Shown one piece after another: positions 1-8,467 of a DNA stretch of 64,000 bases. Below the pieces are notes generated by a model. That model had not been told where the DNA came from. It searched no databases and was given only the letters and a program-made list of their open reading frames with translations. The translations under genes were made by a program, and so were the position numbers. Numbering within the stretch: the stretch's first letter is position 1; each line of letters opens with the position of its first letter. The stretch comes from an uncultured Pseudacidovorax sp. (GTDB lineage: Bacteria > Pseudomonadota > Gammaproteobacteria > Burkholderiales > Burkholderiaceae_C): positions 36,962 through 100,961 of the forward strand of contig NZ_CAJYES010000076.1 in the NCBI RefSeq assembly GCF_913773995.1, written 5' to 3'.

Positions 1-135
1 CACACCTTCGACGGAGAGCGGGATCAGCGCCTGCGCCCGCAGCATGCTGCGCGCCGCGCGGGCGGTGTCGGCCTCCAGCACGCCCTTGCGGGGGCGTCCG
101 TCTGCGTCGATGGCTTCGAAGGCGTAGGCGGGCAT
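1..135 (-). CDS. gspF: Type II secretion inner-membrane protein GspF (5' part only)
   Basis: The first 45 codons of GspF are present; the rest lies beyond the left edge. GspF is the polytopic inner-membrane platform protein of the type II secretion system and contacts GspE and GspL. The visible N-terminus (MPAYAFEAID, then GRPRKGVLEAD) is the conserved start of the GspF/PilC family, in which the first cytoplasmic domain begins. ATG is at 135. It is the last visible gene of the minus-strand gsp operon, 22 nt after the stop of the preceding small secreted-protein gene. It is too short for the ORF track. The family call is secure from the N-terminus and operon position; nothing can be said about the missing part. 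Confidence 0.85.
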   Translation of the reverse strand, partial: MPAYAFEAIDADGRPRKGVLEADTARAARSMLRAQALIPLSVEGV

Positions 136-157
136 GCGTCGGTCGGTAAAAGGGCAG

Positions 158-634
158 TCAGCGCTGCAGGATGCCGGAGATCTCGTTGCCGTCGGCTTTC
201 ACCGGGGCCGTGGCGCTACGCAGTCGAAGCGAGGCATGACCATGCGCTTCGCTGGTCAGGAGCCGGCCTTCGTAGCGGCCGTTGACGCGCGGGTCGGTGC
301 AGCGGTCCACCTGCACGGCCAGTTGGGCATGGGCATTGCTGCGGTAGGGCAGCGCGCTGCCCTGGATGCCGCAGCTGGCGCGCGGCATCTGGCCGGAGAC
401 CTGGCCGTCGGCACCGATGCGCAGCCACAGGTCTGAGGCCAGGCGGCGCCCGACCTGGAATCCGTCTGCGCCCAGCTCGAAGACCATTACGCTGCCGCGC
501 CACTCGCCATGGAAGTCGGCGTAGCCTTGTGCGACCACCAGGCCGGGCGCCATCAGCGCGCCCATGCCCAGCACCGCGCAAAGGCCCGGCAGCGCGCTGC
601 GGCAGGCGGGGACGGGGTGAGCGTGCAGGGGCAT
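158..634 (-). CDS. Hypothetical exported protein inside the gsp operon
   Basis: A 158-residue protein I do not recognise. Its N-terminus has a hydrophobic stretch ending in an Ala-Gln site (GLVVAQG, about residues 30-37), consistent with a Sec signal peptide. The mature part has two cysteines (SCGIQG and DRCTDP) that could form a periplasmic disulphide. It is probably a small beta-rich domain (FHGEWRGSVMVFELG). It lies 12 nt after the gspE stop and 22 nt before gspF, on the same strand, so it is very probably cotranscribed with the secretion genes. The standard gsp set has no such protein between E and F. It could be an accessory periplasmic factor or a secreted passenger. The plus-strand ORFs over it are shadows. 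Confidence 0.7.
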   Translation of the reverse strand: MPLHAHPVPACRSALPGLCAVLGMGALMAPGLVVAQGYADFHGEWRGSVMVFELGADGFQVGRRLASDLWLRIGADGQVSGQMPRASCGIQGSALPYRSNAHAQLAVQVDRCTDPRVNGRYEGRLLTSEAHGHASLRLRSATAPVKADGNEISGILQR

Positions 635-646
635 GGAGAAGGGCGC

Positions 647-2074
647 TCAGTCCCGCGTCACGCGCAGCAGTTCGGCGCGCGAGGTGATGCCGGTCGCCAC
701 CAGCCGCTCGCCGTCGGCGCGCATGGAGCGCAGGCCGCCGCGCGCGCCCGCAGCCAGCAGCTCGCTCTCGGGCGCGCGGTTGTGCACCAGCGCACGCACG
801 GCGTCATCGGCGACCAGCAGCTCGAAGATGCCGGTGCGGCCCTGGTAGCCGGTGTGGCCGCAGGCCTCGCAGCCCACCGGCTGCATCTGGACATCGGGGC
901 CGGGCGCGGCGCAATGCGGGCACAGCTTGCGCACCAGCCGCTGGGCCAGCACGCCCAGCAGCGAGCTCGACAGCAGGAAGGGCTCCACGCCCATGTCGGT
1001 CAGGCGGGTGACGGCGCTGACGGCGTCGTTGGTGTGCAGCGTGGCCAGCACCAGGTGGCCCGTCAGCGAGGCCTGGATGGCGATCTGCGCGGTCTCGAAG
1101 TCGCGGATCTCGCCGATCATGATCACGTCCGGGTCCTGACGCAGGATGGCGCGCAGGGCCTTGGCGAAGGTGAGTTCGATGCGGGCATTGACCTGCGTCT
1201 GGCCCACACCGGGCAGCTCGTATTCGATCGGGTCTTCCACCGTCATGATGTTGCTGCTGCCGGCATCGAGCCGGGACAGCGCCGCATAGAGGGTGGTGGT
1301 CTTGCCCGAGCCGGTCGGGCCGGTCACCAGGATGATGCCGTGCGGCTGCTGGATCAGCGTCTCGAAGCGCTGGAGGGTGTCGCCCAGCATGCCCACCGAT
1401 TCGAGGGTGAGCTTGCTCTCGCTCTTGTCCAGAAGGCGCAGCACGGCCCGCTCGCCGTGGGCCGAGGGCAGGGTGGAGACGCGCACGTCCACCGCCCGCG
1501 TGCCGATGCGCAGCGAGATGCGGCCGTCCTGCGGCAGGCGCTTTTCGGCGATGTCGAGGTCGGCCATGATCTTCAGGCGCGAGATCAGCGCCGCATGCAG
1601 GGCCCGGTTGGGCTGCACCACCTCGCGCAGCGTGCCGTCGATGCGGAAGCGCACGGCCGAGGTGCGCTCGTAGGGCTCGATGTGGATGTCGCTGGCGCCG
1701 TCGCGCGCGGCCTGCGTGAGCAGCGCGTTGAGCATGCGGATGATGGGCGCGTCGCCGGCGGATTCCAGCAGGTCCTCCACCGCCGGCAGCTCCTGCATCA
1801 TGCGCGAGAGATCGGCGTCGGTCTCGACCTCGCTCACGATGGCGGCGGCATTGGATTCGCCCTGCGCATAGGCGGCGCTGATGCGCTGTGCGAGCTGGTC
1901 GGCCGGCAGCAGATCGACCTGGGCGGCCGGGTATTTCCGCAACACCTCGCCCACGGCGCTGGCGGGGGCGCCCACCGGCATCCACAGCGTCAGCCGGCCG
2001 GCGTCGTCCTCTTCCAGCAGCAGCTGCTGGCTGCGCGCGAAGCCGTAGGGCAGGGGATGGCGCAGGGCCGGCAT
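647..2074 (-). CDS. gspE: Type II secretion ATPase GspE
   Basis: Cytoplasmic hexameric ATPase (475 aa) that drives pseudopilus assembly. Visible motifs are a Walker A loop (GPTGSGKTTT, about residue 255), an Asp box, a Walker B/His box (DPDVIMIGEIRD, then LATLHTNDA) and, near residues 385-410, the CxxC...CxxC zinc module typical of GspE (LCPHC and CEAC). Length is normal for a GspE lacking the N1E domain. I chose ATG at 2074 because it gives MPALRHPLPYG. The longer open frame to 3088 only overlaps gspD. The start overlaps the gspD stop as TGATG, so the two are translationally coupled. Confidence 0.96.
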   Translation of the reverse strand: MPALRHPLPYGFARSQQLLLEEDDAGRLTLWMPVGAPASAVGEVLRKYPAAQVDLLPADQLAQRISAAYAQGESNAAAIVSEVETDADLSRMMQELPAVEDLLESAGDAPIIRMLNALLTQAARDGASDIHIEPYERTSAVRFRIDGTLREVVQPNRALHAALISRLKIMADLDIAEKRLPQDGRISLRIGTRAVDVRVSTLPSAHGERAVLRLLDKSESKLTLESVGMLGDTLQRFETLIQQPHGIILVTGPTGSGKTTTLYAALSRLDAGSSNIMTVEDPIEYELPGVGQTQVNARIELTFAKALRAILRQDPDVIMIGEIRDFETAQIAIQASLTGHLVLATLHTNDAVSAVTRLTDMGVEPFLLSSSLLGVLAQRLVRKLCPHCAAPGPDVQMQPVGCEACGHTGYQGRTGIFELLVADDAVRALVHNRAPESELLAAGARGGLRSMRADGERLVATGITSRAELLRVTRD

Positions 2075-4410
2075 CAGGGCATCTCGCGGCGCGAGGCCGG
2101 GTCGTCGGTGGGCGGCAGGGCGCCCTTGAGCGGCGCACGGCTCAGCGCGTCCGGCGACAGCGGGCCGGGCACGGCGGGCGGCAGCGGCGGCGGGATCAGG
2201 CGCGTGCCGTCGATGCGGCGGCTGTCGTCGCCCACGCCCTGCACGGCCGGCAGTGGGGGCAGCACGAAGGAATCGCGCACGTTGTTCAGCATGGGGTTGT
2301 CGGTGGGCGGCTGGCTGGCCTGCTGCAGGGCGCGCAGCGTGTCGTAGCGGTCGGCCGTGATGGCGTCGCTGGAGAGCTGGTCGCGCACGATGGTCGGGCG
2401 CAGGAAGACCATCAGGTTGGTCTTGTTGCGGCGCCGCGTCTCGCTCTTGAACAGGTTGCCCATGATGGGCACGTCGCCCAGGCCGGGCACCTTCTCCTGC
2501 GAGGCGGAATACTCGTCCGACAGCAGGCCGCCCAGCAGCACGATGCCGCCCTGGTCGACCAGCACGCTGGACTCGATCGCGCGCTTGCTGGTGGTCGGGC
2601 CGTTGACGTTGTTGACCGACGAGGCCACCACCGCCGAGACCTCCTGGAAGATGGTCATCTTGACGGTGCCGGTCTCGCTGATCTGCGGCCGCACCCGCAG
2701 CGTCAGGCCCACGTCCTTGCGCTCGATGGTCTGGAAGGGGTTGACCTGCGTGGTGGCACTGCCAGTGTTGGTGTACTGGCCGGTGACGAAGGGCACGTTC
2801 TGGCCGACGACGATTCTTGCTTCCTCGTTGTCCAGCGTCAGCAGGTTGGGCGTGGACAGCACGTTGCCCTCGCCGTTGGAGGCCAGGAAGCGCGCCAGGA
2901 AGCCCAGCACGTAGTTGTCGCCGTACTTGTGACCGATGCCGAAGTTGAACCCCGTCGATGGCAAGGTCGTGGCGGTCTTGGTGGCCAGGCCCACGGCGAG
3001 GTTGATGATGTTGGCGCCGGCCAGGCTGGAGTTGGTGCCGATCACGCCGACGTTGCTGCTGCCGTTGCTGCCCAGGGCGCTTTGCCACTGCACGCCGAAT
3101 TCGGCGGCCTTGTCGGCGTTGACCTCGACGATCAGCGTCTCGATCAGCACCTGGGCGCGGCGGCTGTCCAGCTTTTCGATCACCGCACGCAACTGGCGGT
3201 ACTGCGGCTCGGGCGCCGTGATGATGAGCGAGTTGGTGGAAGGGTCGGCCTGGATCTGCCCGCCGGTGGAAGGCTGGTTGGCGTTGTTGACCGGCGTGCT
3301 GGCGGCGCTGCTGGTCAGGCTCGACAGTCCGGCCTGCAGCGTGTTGGGCATGGCCTGCGGAACGGCCGAGGCGGCACTGCCGCCGCCTTGGGCCGCGCCC
3401 GCGCCGGCCGCACCGTTGGTGTTGGCCAGGCCGGCCGCCATGGCGGCGCGCAGCGTGGCCGCCAGGCGCACCGCGTCGGCGTTCTTGAGGTAGACGACGT
3501 AGATGTTGCCGGCCGCGCCGTTGCCCGTGTCCGCGGCCGGGCGGTCGAGCTTGTCGACCAGCGAGCGGATCAGCTGCAGCCGTGCCGGCGTGGCGGCCCG
3601 CACGATCAGCGCATTGCTGCGCGGATCGGCCAGCAGCGCGGTGCGGAAGCCCGCTTCACCACCACCCGTGGGTGCGCCGCCCGCCGCGACGCCGGCGATT
3701 CCACCGCCGCCCCCGCCGCCGTCGATCAGGCGCTGCACCAGCGGCACCATGTCCGAGGCGATGGAGTAGCGCAGCGGGATCACCTCGATGTCCGAGGCGC
3801 TGGGCACGTCCAGCGCCGCGATGATGCGGGCCAGCCGGCGCATGTTGTCCGCGTAGTCGGTGATGACCAGCGAGTTGTTGCCCGGGTTGGCGTTGATCGT
3901 GTTGTTGGGCGGGATCAGCGGCCGCAGCACCGGCAGCAGGTTGTTGGCCGACTCGTGGTTGAGCCGGAACACCTGCGTGATCATCTGACTGCCACTCACG
4001 CCACCAGCGCCGCCCACCGAGGTGGTGACGGTGCCGCTCTGCAGCTTGGCGTCGGCCTCGGGCAGCACCTTGAACAGGCCATCCGACTGCACGATGGAGA
4101 AGCCCTGCAGCCGCAGCGCCGCCGCGAACTGGTCGAAGGCGGCCGCCGGCGCCAGCGGGCGATCGGTCTGAAGCGTGATCTGGCCCTTGACGCGCGGGTC
4201 GACCACCACGTCACGGCCCGTGATCACGCCCATGGTGCGGGCCACGGCCTCGATGTCGGCATTGGCGAAGTTGAGCGTGATGGGCTCGCCGCGGCGCACG
4301 GCCGGGCTGGCGGCATCCTGGGCCATCGCGGCGGGAGCGATCGCCTGCAGTGCGAGCACGGCAAGCAGGGCACGGGCGGCGCGGGCGCCCAGGGTGAGGG
4401 AAGGCTTCAT
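2074..4410 (-). CDS. gspD: Type II secretion outer-membrane secretin GspD
   Basis: Secretin (778 aa) forming the outer-membrane exit channel. It has a signal peptide (MKPSLTLGARAARALL to AMAQ, about 35 residues), the N0 domain (ITLNFANADIEAVARTMG), N1-N3 repeats (for example VIPLRYSIASDMVPLVQRL) and the C-terminal secretin domain (VPFVTGQYTN, DVGLTLRVRPQIS, GGIVLLGGLLSDE). A Gly-rich run sits in one inter-domain loop (near residue 225) and an Ala/Gly-rich stretch in another (near residue 335). The C-terminus has a Pro-rich extension where a pilotin might bind, but no pilotin gene is visible here. ATG at 4410 is 2 nt after the gspN stop. The upstream frame extension to 4956 is a shadow of gspN. 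Confidence 0.96.
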   Translation of the reverse strand: MKPSLTLGARAARALLAVLALQAIAPAAMAQDAASPAVRRGEPITLNFANADIEAVARTMGVITGRDVVVDPRVKGQITLQTDRPLAPAAAFDQFAAALRLQGFSIVQSDGLFKVLPEADAKLQSGTVTTSVGGAGGVSGSQMITQVFRLNHESANNLLPVLRPLIPPNNTINANPGNNSLVITDYADNMRRLARIIAALDVPSASDIEVIPLRYSIASDMVPLVQRLIDGGGGGGGIAGVAAGGAPTGGGEAGFRTALLADPRSNALIVRAATPARLQLIRSLVDKLDRPAADTGNGAAGNIYVVYLKNADAVRLAATLRAAMAAGLANTNGAAGAGAAQGGGSAASAVPQAMPNTLQAGLSSLTSSAASTPVNNANQPSTGGQIQADPSTNSLIITAPEPQYRQLRAVIEKLDSRRAQVLIETLIVEVNADKAAEFGVQWQSALGSNGSSNVGVIGTNSSLAGANIINLAVGLATKTATTLPSTGFNFGIGHKYGDNYVLGFLARFLASNGEGNVLSTPNLLTLDNEEARIVVGQNVPFVTGQYTNTGSATTQVNPFQTIERKDVGLTLRVRPQISETGTVKMTIFQEVSAVVASSVNNVNGPTTSKRAIESSVLVDQGGIVLLGGLLSDEYSASQEKVPGLGDVPIMGNLFKSETRRRNKTNLMVFLRPTIVRDQLSSDAITADRYDTLRALQQASQPPTDNPMLNNVRDSFVLPPLPAVQGVGDDSRRIDGTRLIPPPLPPAVPGPLSPDALSRAPLKGALPPTDDPASRREMP

Positions 4411-4412
4411 GG

Positions 4413-5219
4413 TCAACCGAGATTGATGATGGAGCGCGCGCCTTCGCGCCGCCCCATGATGTTCAGGAGATTGGCGAGGGCGTCCTCGCTGCCGGGCGCG
4501 GCGCTGGCCTCGCCCCCGAAACGCATGGTGTTGCCGTTCCAGCGGCCGCTGCCCGACAGGCGCAGTGCACCCTGGGTGGTGGTCAGCAGCAGGCTGGGCG
4601 CGGGACCGCCGTCGAGCACCAGCCGGTAGCTGCCCATCGGGCGCAGCGTGCTGAGGCTGGAGCTGAGATCCGTCGCATCGAGCACGGCGCGGCCGTCCAG
4701 TGCGAGGCCGCCCTGCGACCAGCGCAGCGCGAAGGCGTCGGTGCGCAGGTCGAGCGCGCCGTCGAGCCGCAAGGTGTTCCAGGGGGCGCCCAGGCCGCTC
4801 AGCATGGCCGCAGGCCAGCGGCTGCGGCCGTCGTCCCAGGCCAGGCGGAAGCCGGCGCTGCCGGCCGGGCCGGCCGCAAAGCCCAGCGGGCCCTGCGTGC
4901 AGCAGCCGAGTTCGAGCTGGCCGCGCACGCCCAGCCAGGCGGGGCGCAATTGCCACTGCATGCGGCCTGGCAGCGCGATCCGGTCGGCGCCGCCCGCGCC
5001 GCTGGCGAGCACGACGGCGGCACTGCCCTTCCAGACGGTGCCGCGCGCATCACGCAGCTGCAGCTGGCCACTGGTGGCCGAATCCAGCCCCTGCGCGAGC
5101 CAGCGGGCCGGCGCCCACACCACCGTCGCGATGAGGGCGCCCAGCACCGCACCGACCACGGCCCAGCGCCAGGGCGCGCGCGGCTCCCGTCGAACGGCGG
5201 CGGCAGTGCGAAGGGCCAT
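4413..5219 (-). CDS. gspN: Type II secretion protein N (GspN)
   Basis: A 268-residue protein with one N-terminal membrane helix (WAVVGAVLGALIATVVWAP, about residues 18-37) and a periplasmic part with a repetitive LRLDGALDLRTDAF-type beta pattern, as in the T2SSN family. GspN is a bitopic, non-universal component whose role is unclear even in model systems. Two adjacent cysteines (GCC) lie mid-protein. ATG is at 5219. The gene is packed between gspM (stop 5222) and gspD (start 4410). Recognition rests on operon position plus the N-terminal architecture. Confidence 0.85.
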   Translation of the reverse strand: MALRTAAAVRREPRAPWRWAVVGAVLGALIATVVWAPARWLAQGLDSATSGQLQLRDARGTVWKGSAAVVLASGAGGADRIALPGRMQWQLRPAWLGVRGQLELGCCTQGPLGFAAGPAGSAGFRLAWDDGRSRWPAAMLSGLGAPWNTLRLDGALDLRTDAFALRWSQGGLALDGRAVLDATDLSSSLSTLRPMGSYRLVLDGGPAPSLLLTTTQGALRLSGSGRWNGNTMRFGGEASAAPGSEDALANLLNIMGRREGARSIINLG

Positions 5220-5221
5220 GG

Positions 5222-5779
5222 TCAGCGCGCGGCGGGCAGGCCCATGACGAAGGTGCCCTGCCAGGATGGCTGCACCACGCCTGGCGCCGCGGTCGCGTTG
5301 GCGGCACCGGTGCCGGTGGGGGCGGCGGTCTGGGCGCGGGTCAGATGCGCCTCGCGCGGCACGGCGCGGGCATTGGCGCGGGCCTGGGCAAGCCAATCGG
5401 CCAGTTGGTCGGCCGGCACGCTGCGCAGCCCGATGGCCACGGCATCGCCACCTGCGGCACGCACTTGTGCATCGGGTCCCAGACCCTTGCGCGCGGCCGT
5501 CTCGATTCCGCGCAGGGCATCTTCGCGGCTGGGCCGGGGCTGCCCCTGCATGGCGCGGGCCTGGGCTTGCAACGACGCCATCTGCTGCAGCTGGGCGTCC
5601 AGTGCGGCATGGGCAGCCGGTGCGGTCGAGACGGTACGCAGCGCGGGCGCCAGGGCCACCCACCACAGCAGTGCCACCCCCACGAGCAGGGCGGCGATTG
5701 CGGCCAGCCGCCGCTCGCGCGGAGCCAGCGTGGCCCACCATGTCTGCAGGCGGGCCGGGGAAGCGGGGCGGCGATTCAC
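5222..5779 (-). CDS. gspM: Type II secretion protein M (GspM)
   Basis: A 185-residue bitopic inner-membrane protein that partners GspL. It starts with a short cytoplasmic segment containing TLAPRERR, a hallmark of the GspM family, then a membrane helix (LAAIAALLVGVALLWWVALAP) and a periplasmic ferredoxin-like region rich in Ala and Gln. I chose the GTG at 5779 (VNRRPASPARLQ) because it places the family motif near residue 20. The track's longer frame uses a TTG at 5875 and adds an implausible Arg/Pro-rich tail. About 107 nt separate it from gspL, wider than elsewhere in the operon. A start at the longer TTG cannot be excluded. Confidence 0.88.
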   Translation of the reverse strand: MNRRPASPARLQTWWATLAPRERRLAAIAALLVGVALLWWVALAPALRTVSTAPAAHAALDAQLQQMASLQAQARAMQGQPRPSREDALRGIETAARKGLGPDAQVRAAGGDAVAIGLRSVPADQLADWLAQARANARAVPREAHLTRAQTAAPTGTGAANATAAPGVVQPSWQGTFVMGLPAAR

Positions 5780-5885
5780 GAAGGAGCCTTGTCGGTCGGG
5801 GCTGGCGTTGGGGCGGATGTCGTGCGTGCCGGGGGGAAGGGGTGGGCGGCACGCGCGCCGTCGGGATCGACGCAAGTCTTGCGCC

Positions 5886-7094
5886 TCATCGTGCGGCCTC
5901 TGCCTGGACCAGCAGCAGGTCGCCTTCGGCGCGTGCGCTGTAGCCGCGGCTGCGAAGACCGGTCTGCACGGACTCCATTTCTGCCGGCGAGAGCGTCACG
6001 CCGCGCAGGCGCAACTGGCCGCCGCTGTAGTCGATGGCCGAGGGTACCCGCCCTGCGGGCAGGCTGCCGCCCAGTGCGGCGAGAGTCGGCTCGAAGTCGG
6101 AGGGCGTCAGGCCGCCCGTGGCCGCCTGCAGCGCCGCCACTTCGCGGGACATCTGCACCGGCGCGTCGAGCACCACCGACACATGCGGAAAGGTCTGGGT
6201 GAGCACCTGCCGCACCTGCTGGCGCTTGGCCTCCAGCGCGCGCCGCTCCTTGAATGCCCAGGCGTTGAGTCCCACGAGCTGCAGCACGACGAGCAGGGCC
6301 GCACCCCAGCGCGCAGCGCGCCAGCGGGGTGCCCGCCACACCGCGGCCGCCAGGGCGCCGGCCTGCTTGCGGGCCCGTGCACTGCCCGTGGTGGCGAATT
6401 CGAACTGGGCCAGGTCCCAGCCGGACTGGCTGGCTTGCAGCCAGCGTTCCGCAGTAGGCAGGAGGGGCAGGGCGTGGCCGAGCAGGTGCTCGGCCACCGC
6501 AGCGGCCGCCGGCTCGGCCATGGCTTCGCCGGCTTCCGAGTGGGCCGCTGCGAGCGCCGCCGTGCTGGCCGAGAACGGAAGTCGCAGCACACCTTGTGCG
6601 TTGCAGATGGTGAGCCAGGGCGACGCGCTGTCGCCAGTGACGAAGACAGTCGCGGGCTGGCCCTCGGCCTGAGGCGCGAATTCGGGAACCAGTCGACTGA
6701 CGCGTCGGCCCGTGGCCTCGATGGCCTGCAGCGTGGCCTGCAGCCAGTCGCGGCGGCAGGCGGCCACCCACGCCGCAGCGCCGGCCTCGGCGCCGGGTGA
6801 GAGCGCGAAGTGCAGTTGCTCCGGATCGTCGAGCAGCCGGTCTTCCAGAAGGCCCGAGAGCACGTTGCGCACCCGCGCCGCGTTCTGCAGGCTGCCTGGC
6901 GGCAGCGAGACGGCATGCCACGACAGGGCGGAGGCAGGCACGATCAGCACCAGCTCGTGCTGGCCCGGCAGCAGGGAGATGGGCGATTCACCCTGACCCA
7001 CCAACTGGCGGCCGTCGGAAGACCAATGCGCCCAGGCCACGGAGCCCAGGCCAGGCGCGGACGGAGGCGGCGGCTGGACGAGGATCAGGGCCAT
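5886..7094 (-). CDS. gspL: Type II secretion protein L (GspL)
   Basis: A 402-residue bitopic protein linking GspE to the inner-membrane platform. The large N-terminal cytoplasmic domain (about residues 1-250) is of the actin-like GspL type. It is followed by a single membrane helix near 262-282 (WGAALLVVLQLVGLNAWAF) and a periplasmic ferredoxin-like domain ending LRSRGYSARAEGDLLLVQAE. Length is normal for GspL. ATG is at 7094. The 257 bp between the gspK stop and this start is the largest gap in the gsp operon. It holds a -10-like TAGAAT just upstream and may carry an internal promoter. Confidence 0.92.
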   Translation of the reverse strand: MALILVQPPPPSAPGLGSVAWAHWSSDGRQLVGQGESPISLLPGQHELVLIVPASALSWHAVSLPPGSLQNAARVRNVLSGLLEDRLLDDPEQLHFALSPGAEAGAAAWVAACRRDWLQATLQAIEATGRRVSRLVPEFAPQAEGQPATVFVTGDSASPWLTICNAQGVLRLPFSASTAALAAAHSEAGEAMAEPAAAAVAEHLLGHALPLLPTAERWLQASQSGWDLAQFEFATTGSARARKQAGALAAAVWRAPRWRAARWGAALLVVLQLVGLNAWAFKERRALEAKRQQVRQVLTQTFPHVSVVLDAPVQMSREVAALQAATGGLTPSDFEPTLAALGGSLPAGRVPSAIDYSGGQLRLRGVTLSPAEMESVQTGLRSRGYSARAEGDLLLVQAEAAR

Positions 7095-7118
7095 GGCGCG
7101 TGTCGCGGAAAGTTTTTC

Positions 7119-7124
7119 ATTCTA
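7119..7124 (-). promoter_or_regulatory. Possible internal promoter before gspL (-10 box)
   Basis: On the minus strand the box reads TAGAAT, 24 nt before the gspL ATG, in the 257-bp gap between gspK and gspL. No good -35 is visible at 16-18 nt. The same CCTAGAAT context precedes the GntR gene at 60981. The rest of the gap (7125-7351) shows no convincing gene; the ORFs there have no codon-level support. Confidence 0.3.
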
Positions 7125-7351
7125 GGGACGCACTTCAACCGTGAAGCGGCAGGTTGGCGCGGCAGATCGCCCGAATCCGAAGAAGCGCACGGATCGACAC
7201 GATGGCGAAGCGATTCCCTTGAAGCGCAGGCATGCCTCCAGATCCGCTGGAGGCGGAGGCGGCATTGTGGAGGGGCTGCAAGGCATATCGATGACACCAT
7301 GTCGGCGGTCAGGGGGGCGGGCGGCGATGGAATGGAAAGATTTTCCGGCAT

Positions 7352-8467
7352 TTAGCCGGCGCCGCCAGTCGGTTGAACCCCGGCACTGCGCTGGCGCCAG
7401 ATGATGTTGACCGTGGTGCCGGTCCGGTGCAGCAGCGAGGCTTCCTCGACCCAGTAGCGGTCCATGCGCAGCCGGCCGCGCACTTCGAAATAGCTGGTCG
7501 AGATACCGACCTGGCCCGGCGTGAGCTGCACGTCCGTGGCCGAACTGAGCTGCTGCGATGCCTCGGCCAGATCGGAGAAGAACTTGCGCCGGCGCACTTC
7601 GACCAGCTTGCGGGCGCCCGCCATGTCGATCTGCTCGACGGCGGCGAAGATCACCTCGGCGCTCGCCGTGTTGAGATTGACCGGCGTGCTTGCCGGCAAC
7701 AGCGTCACGTAGGGCGCAATGGCCGCCACGGTGTCGGCCGGCAAACCCAGCCAGCCGAGCTGCTCCAACCGCTGGGGCATGAGCGGCGCGCCCTCGGATG
7801 CACCGGCGTCGTCGGTCGAGGCAGAAGCGGAGGTGGAGGCCGTCGCGTTCTGCGTCTCGGTGCTGGTGGCCGCTGCAGCGGCGCTGGCGGTGGAGGTGCC
7901 GTCCGCGCCGGTGCCTGCAGATGGCGTCTGTGCCGCACCGCCACCGGCGAGCAGGGCCCGGCGCATCTGTTGCACCAGCGTGTCCACCTGGCCGGGCGGC
8001 AGGTCCAGCAGATCGAAGAGCTTGCGCGTGGCGGCCACCGCCCGCAAGACGGGTCGGCCACCGGAATCGACCAGATTGCGCAGGTTCAGCCGCGACTGCG
8101 CGTCGGTGATCGAGCCCGACAGGAAGGCATCGGGCAGGCCTTCGAGCGCGTCGCTGGCGACGTTCTTGTCGGCCGCCAGGAAGCTGGTGAGCTTGGCCTC
8201 GGCCAGCGGCACGGCCCAGGGCTCTGCCAGGTGGTCGGCGCCGCCGGTGCGTCCGTCTTCGGCGAGGATGAGCCGCGACCAGTCCAGCGCGCCGGCCAGC
8301 ACCAGCGAGGCCTGGAGGCGGGAGCGCTCGGCCGCTTCCACCTCGGTGGCGCGCCATTGGCGCCACAGCGCCGCGGCGGCCATGGTGGCCACCAGCGTCA
8401 CAGTGATCAGGGCGGTTAGCAGGGCGGCGCCCCGCTGCCGCCGGACCGGGGCGGAGTTGGCGTTCAT
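7352..8467 (-). CDS. gspK: Type II secretion minor pseudopilin GspK
   Basis: The large minor pseudopilin (371 aa) that caps the pseudopilus tip with GspI and GspJ. Its N-terminus (RRQRGAALLTALITVTLVATMAAAALW) is the atypical GspK prepilin leader and helix. The C-terminal half has the helix-hairpin-helix-like SAM domain (TPVNLNTASAEVIFAAV). Between them, about residues 185-235, sits a low-complexity run of Ala, Thr and Ser, longer than I would expect in this family. ATG is at 8467 and overlaps the gspJ stop as ATGA. Confidence 0.93.
   Translation of the reverse strand: MNANSAPVRRQRGAALLTALITVTLVATMAAAALWRQWRATEVEAAERSRLQASLVLAGALDWSRLILAEDGRTGGADHLAEPWAVPLAEAKLTSFLAADKNVASDALEGLPDAFLSGSITDAQSRLNLRNLVDSGGRPVLRAVAATRKLFDLLDLPPGQVDTLVQQMRRALLAGGGAAQTPSAGTGADGTSTASAAAAATSTETQNATASTSASASTDDAGASEGAPLMPQRLEQLGWLGLPADTVAAIAPYVTLLPASTPVNLNTASAEVIFAAVEQIDMAGARKLVEVRRRKFFSDLAEASQQLSSATDVQLTPGQVGISTSYFEVRGRLRMDRYWVEEASLLHRTGTTVNIIWRQRSAGVQPTGGAG

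Noticed and set aside
509-2347. 612-aa plus-strand ORF
   Set aside because: Lies antisense to gspE and part of gspD; its translation is Gln/His/Arg/Ala-rich with no domain. Long antisense ORFs are expected at this GC content.
2075-3088. N-terminal extension of the gspE frame to 3088
   Set aside because: Overlaps gspD entirely and is Arg/Gln-rich; the GspE family start fits ATG 2074.
1888-4629. 913-aa plus-strand ORF
   Set aside because: Antisense shadow of gspD, whose secretin motifs are unmistakable on the other strand.
7085-7351. 88-aa minus-strand ORF in the gspK-gspL gap
   Set aside because: No SD, no recognisable pattern, overlaps the gspL start.
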